64,000 nt of DNA. Source: Thermoplasmata archaeon. Its GTDB lineage: Archaea > Thermoplasmatota > Thermoplasmata > Lutacidiplasmatales > UBA184. The notes beneath the pieces were generated by a model, which made no database searches, was not told where the DNA came from, and saw only the letters and a program-made list of their open reading frames with translations. Positions 62,752 through 64,000 of the stretch are shown here, piece by piece (the stretch's first letter is position 1; every line of letters begins with the position of its first letter). The stretch spans positions 25,021 to 89,020 of the forward strand of contig DAHUYN010000010.1 in the NCBI GenBank assembly GCA_027315165.1, given 5' to 3'. Made by a program: the position numbers and the translations under genes.

Positions 62752-63567
62752 CCAACTTGGCATCCACTTGCTCCTTTCGTTGGCGAGGGCAACGAGTAGT
62801 CCCACCGGCGAGCTTGTGCACTGCGACCGGTCCGGCCGAGACGTGAGCTCGACTGGGATTAGGGTAGAGTTCTCTCCTCTCGACCGGTCCGAGAAGAGTC
62901 GCAGTCTGTCGGGAATCCGTGCGACTGCTAGCGCCTCTCGACTGCGGTCGAGGGTCGGCTACCCGAAGCCGGAATACCTCCCGCTTCGAGCCCTGGTCTC
63001 CTCCCACGGTTCGTCCGGCCTCGAGGCCGAGGTATGGCGACTGGGGCCCGCGTTTCGCGGCTAGCCCGGGCCTAGGTTTCTTCGACCTTGACCTTCGTCG
63101 ACTCGGACTCGCGCCTCAGCACTCCCGTTTGCGGCTGGCCATTCGCCGCGGCTACCAGCCTCGAGTCCCGAGTCAGGCGGAAAGAGGAGGTCCTCGATTG
63201 GAGCGCGAGAGAGGACGAAGGGACAGTTCTGCGCCGAGGGTCGGCGCTCGGGTGACGACGTAGACGGCTGCGAGCCCTTCAGACTCATCCGGGCGCCTCA
63301 TTGCACGGACCGTCTAGCGCGACGGGGCAGCCAGTCTCGTCGAGTTGGAGCTTGGTTCCTCGCTGGCGCGTTCGTTGCCTCCCCCCAGGATGGGGGGGCT
63401 CGACTCTCGAAGCACCCCGAGTGTTCGTTAGGCTCCCTACGAACACCCTCCGTCGTCCGGCAGGTTTTCGTCTCAAATCTGAAGGGGGCCATCACGAGAG
63501 ACTGACTCGAGAGTGCACGCATAGGCCTCCCCTCCATGACCCTTGTCGGATGTTTGAGACGTCCGAT
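62752..63567. other. About 800 bases without a recognisable gene
   Basis: Lower-GC sequence between the membrane protein and the PIN fragment. The ORFs listed in the track (for example 62768-63064) are Ser/Arg-rich with no domain or start signals. It may be decayed island DNA; no repeats were recognised. Confidence 0.45.
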
Positions 63568-63762
63568 CTATCGTTCGAGCAGCAGGGCTCGAGGTCCGTC
63601 GGCAATCTTGCCGAACTCGCGATCGGTCGTGACTATCGTGGGAATCGACTTCACTCGCGCGAGCGCCAGAAGAATGCAGTCAGAGAAGCTGAAGTCGTAA
63701 CCCTTCACGAATGGGCTTGGCAGGTCACGGGGCCGCAGTTGTTCCGCCGGACCGTCAGTACT
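63568..63762 (-). pseudogene. Truncated PIN-domain (VapC-like) toxin gene
   Basis: The minus strand encodes the C-terminal half of a PIN domain: PSPFVKGYDFSFSDCILLALARVKSIPTIVTTDREFGKI, with the conserved SD and TTDREF acidic residues, ending LLLER-stop. The N-terminal half with the first catalytic Asp is missing; an in-frame TAA lies just upstream and there is no proper start. It was too short and start-less for the ORF track. The break is close to the start of the next transposase-like ORF, suggesting an insertion removed it. Confidence 0.7.
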
Positions 63763-63790
63763 TTATCCGGGAAGCTCTTCCCCTCTCGGC

Positions 63791-64000
63791 GTGAGCAAGC
63801 GCCGATCGGTGCGGCCGGTCACCTTCACCGCCGAGGAATGGCGGACCCATTTGGAACTGGATGCCCAGCTCCGCGAACAGAATCGAATCCAGCGGCAGTT
63901 GATCGCGCGCCTCGAAGAGAACCTCGAACTCCTCCAGGGGCGGCTGCCGCCACCCCCGGACTGGGTCAAGCCCAACGTCCCCGAGCGCCCCGAGGAGGAG
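63791..64000 (+). CDS. N-terminal part of a transposase-like protein, cut by the window end
   Basis: Open from GTG at 63791 to the window edge: about 70 residues, basic start, then a coiled coil (HLELDAQLREQNRIQRQLIA) and RLPPPPDWVKPNVPERPEEE. A coiled coil followed by such a Pro-rich linker is typical of the N-terminus of IS66-like transposases, but the catalytic part is outside the window. It is not in the ORF track because it lacks a stop. Confidence 0.6.
   Translation, partial: MSKRRSVRPVTFTAEEWRTHLELDAQLREQNRIQRQLIARLEENLELLQGRLPPPPDWVKPNVPERPEEE

Noticed and set aside
62714-63064. Overlapping ORFs of 97-98 residues on both strands
   Set aside because: Low-complexity Ser/Arg composition, no promoter or ribosome binding site, and no recognisable fold.

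Overview
The window is a high-GC archaeal chromosome segment, most likely from an uncultivated member of the Thermoplasmatota. The archaeal assignment rests on: a proteasome beta subunit with PAN and Cdc48 unfoldases, the L18e-L13-S9-RpoN gene run, L10e, MCM helicase, HerA, FttA/aCPSF1, SepF, NMD3, DUF424, Cgi121, pantoate kinase, a split GMP synthase, and TATA boxes about 26-30 bp upstream of start codons, which indicates leaderless mRNAs. Bacterial-type MutS, MutL and ClpB and a V4R/Roadblock gene pair fit a Thermoplasmata-like lineage. The phylum call is inference from gene content, not from a tree.

Layout. 0-6 kb: GMP synthase ATPase subunit, two small proteins, a TMEM175-like channel, and a succinate dehydrogenase/fumarate reductase operon whose third subunit is a soluble HdrB-like CCG protein. 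6-10 kb: a surface protein and an ABC exporter. 10-15.4 kb: proteasome beta, FttA, an alkaline-phosphatase-fold hydrolase and a glycosyltransferase. 15.4-20.3 kb: a mutS-mutL-nuclease operon with overlapping genes. 20.3-21 kb: tRNA-Ser(TGA) and an intron-containing tRNA-Gly(TCC). 21-30.5 kb: Cgi121, an MBL hydrolase, DUF72, Cdc48, a very large surface glycoprotein and a CHAD protein. 30.5-40.6 kb: ribosomal/RNA polymerase operon, PRC-barrel, GT2, Roadblock and V4R, HAD, coiled-coil, HerA, PepA, SepF, NMD3, DUF424. 40.7-48.9 kb: MCM, AspRS, CTP synthase, PyrD and PyrK. 48.9-56.5 kb: ClpB, a pseudo-GTPase related to SelB, PAN, pantoate kinase, L10e, UspA and a zinc-ribbon protein. At 57.1 kb is the initiator tRNA-Met, also with an intron in an unusual place.

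From about 57.3 kb to the end the character changes: base composition is visibly less GC-rich over much of the stretch, core genes stop, and there are small membrane proteins, an MNT-HEPN pair with a degenerate HEPN motif, a complete insertion sequence with terminal repeats and a candidate 5-bp target duplication, a truncated PIN toxin, and the start of a second transposase-like ORF. This is an accessory island or integration hotspot.

The observations most worth a second look are two tRNA introns at non-canonical positions (the D arm of initiator tRNA and the T loop of tRNA-Gly), the coupling of a PD-(D/E)XK-like nuclease to mutSL, the missing membrane anchor of the SDH operon, divergent gene pairs sharing one symmetrical TATA box, an apparent 1-nt frame problem at the start of aspS, and the IS insertion next to the MNT-HEPN module.
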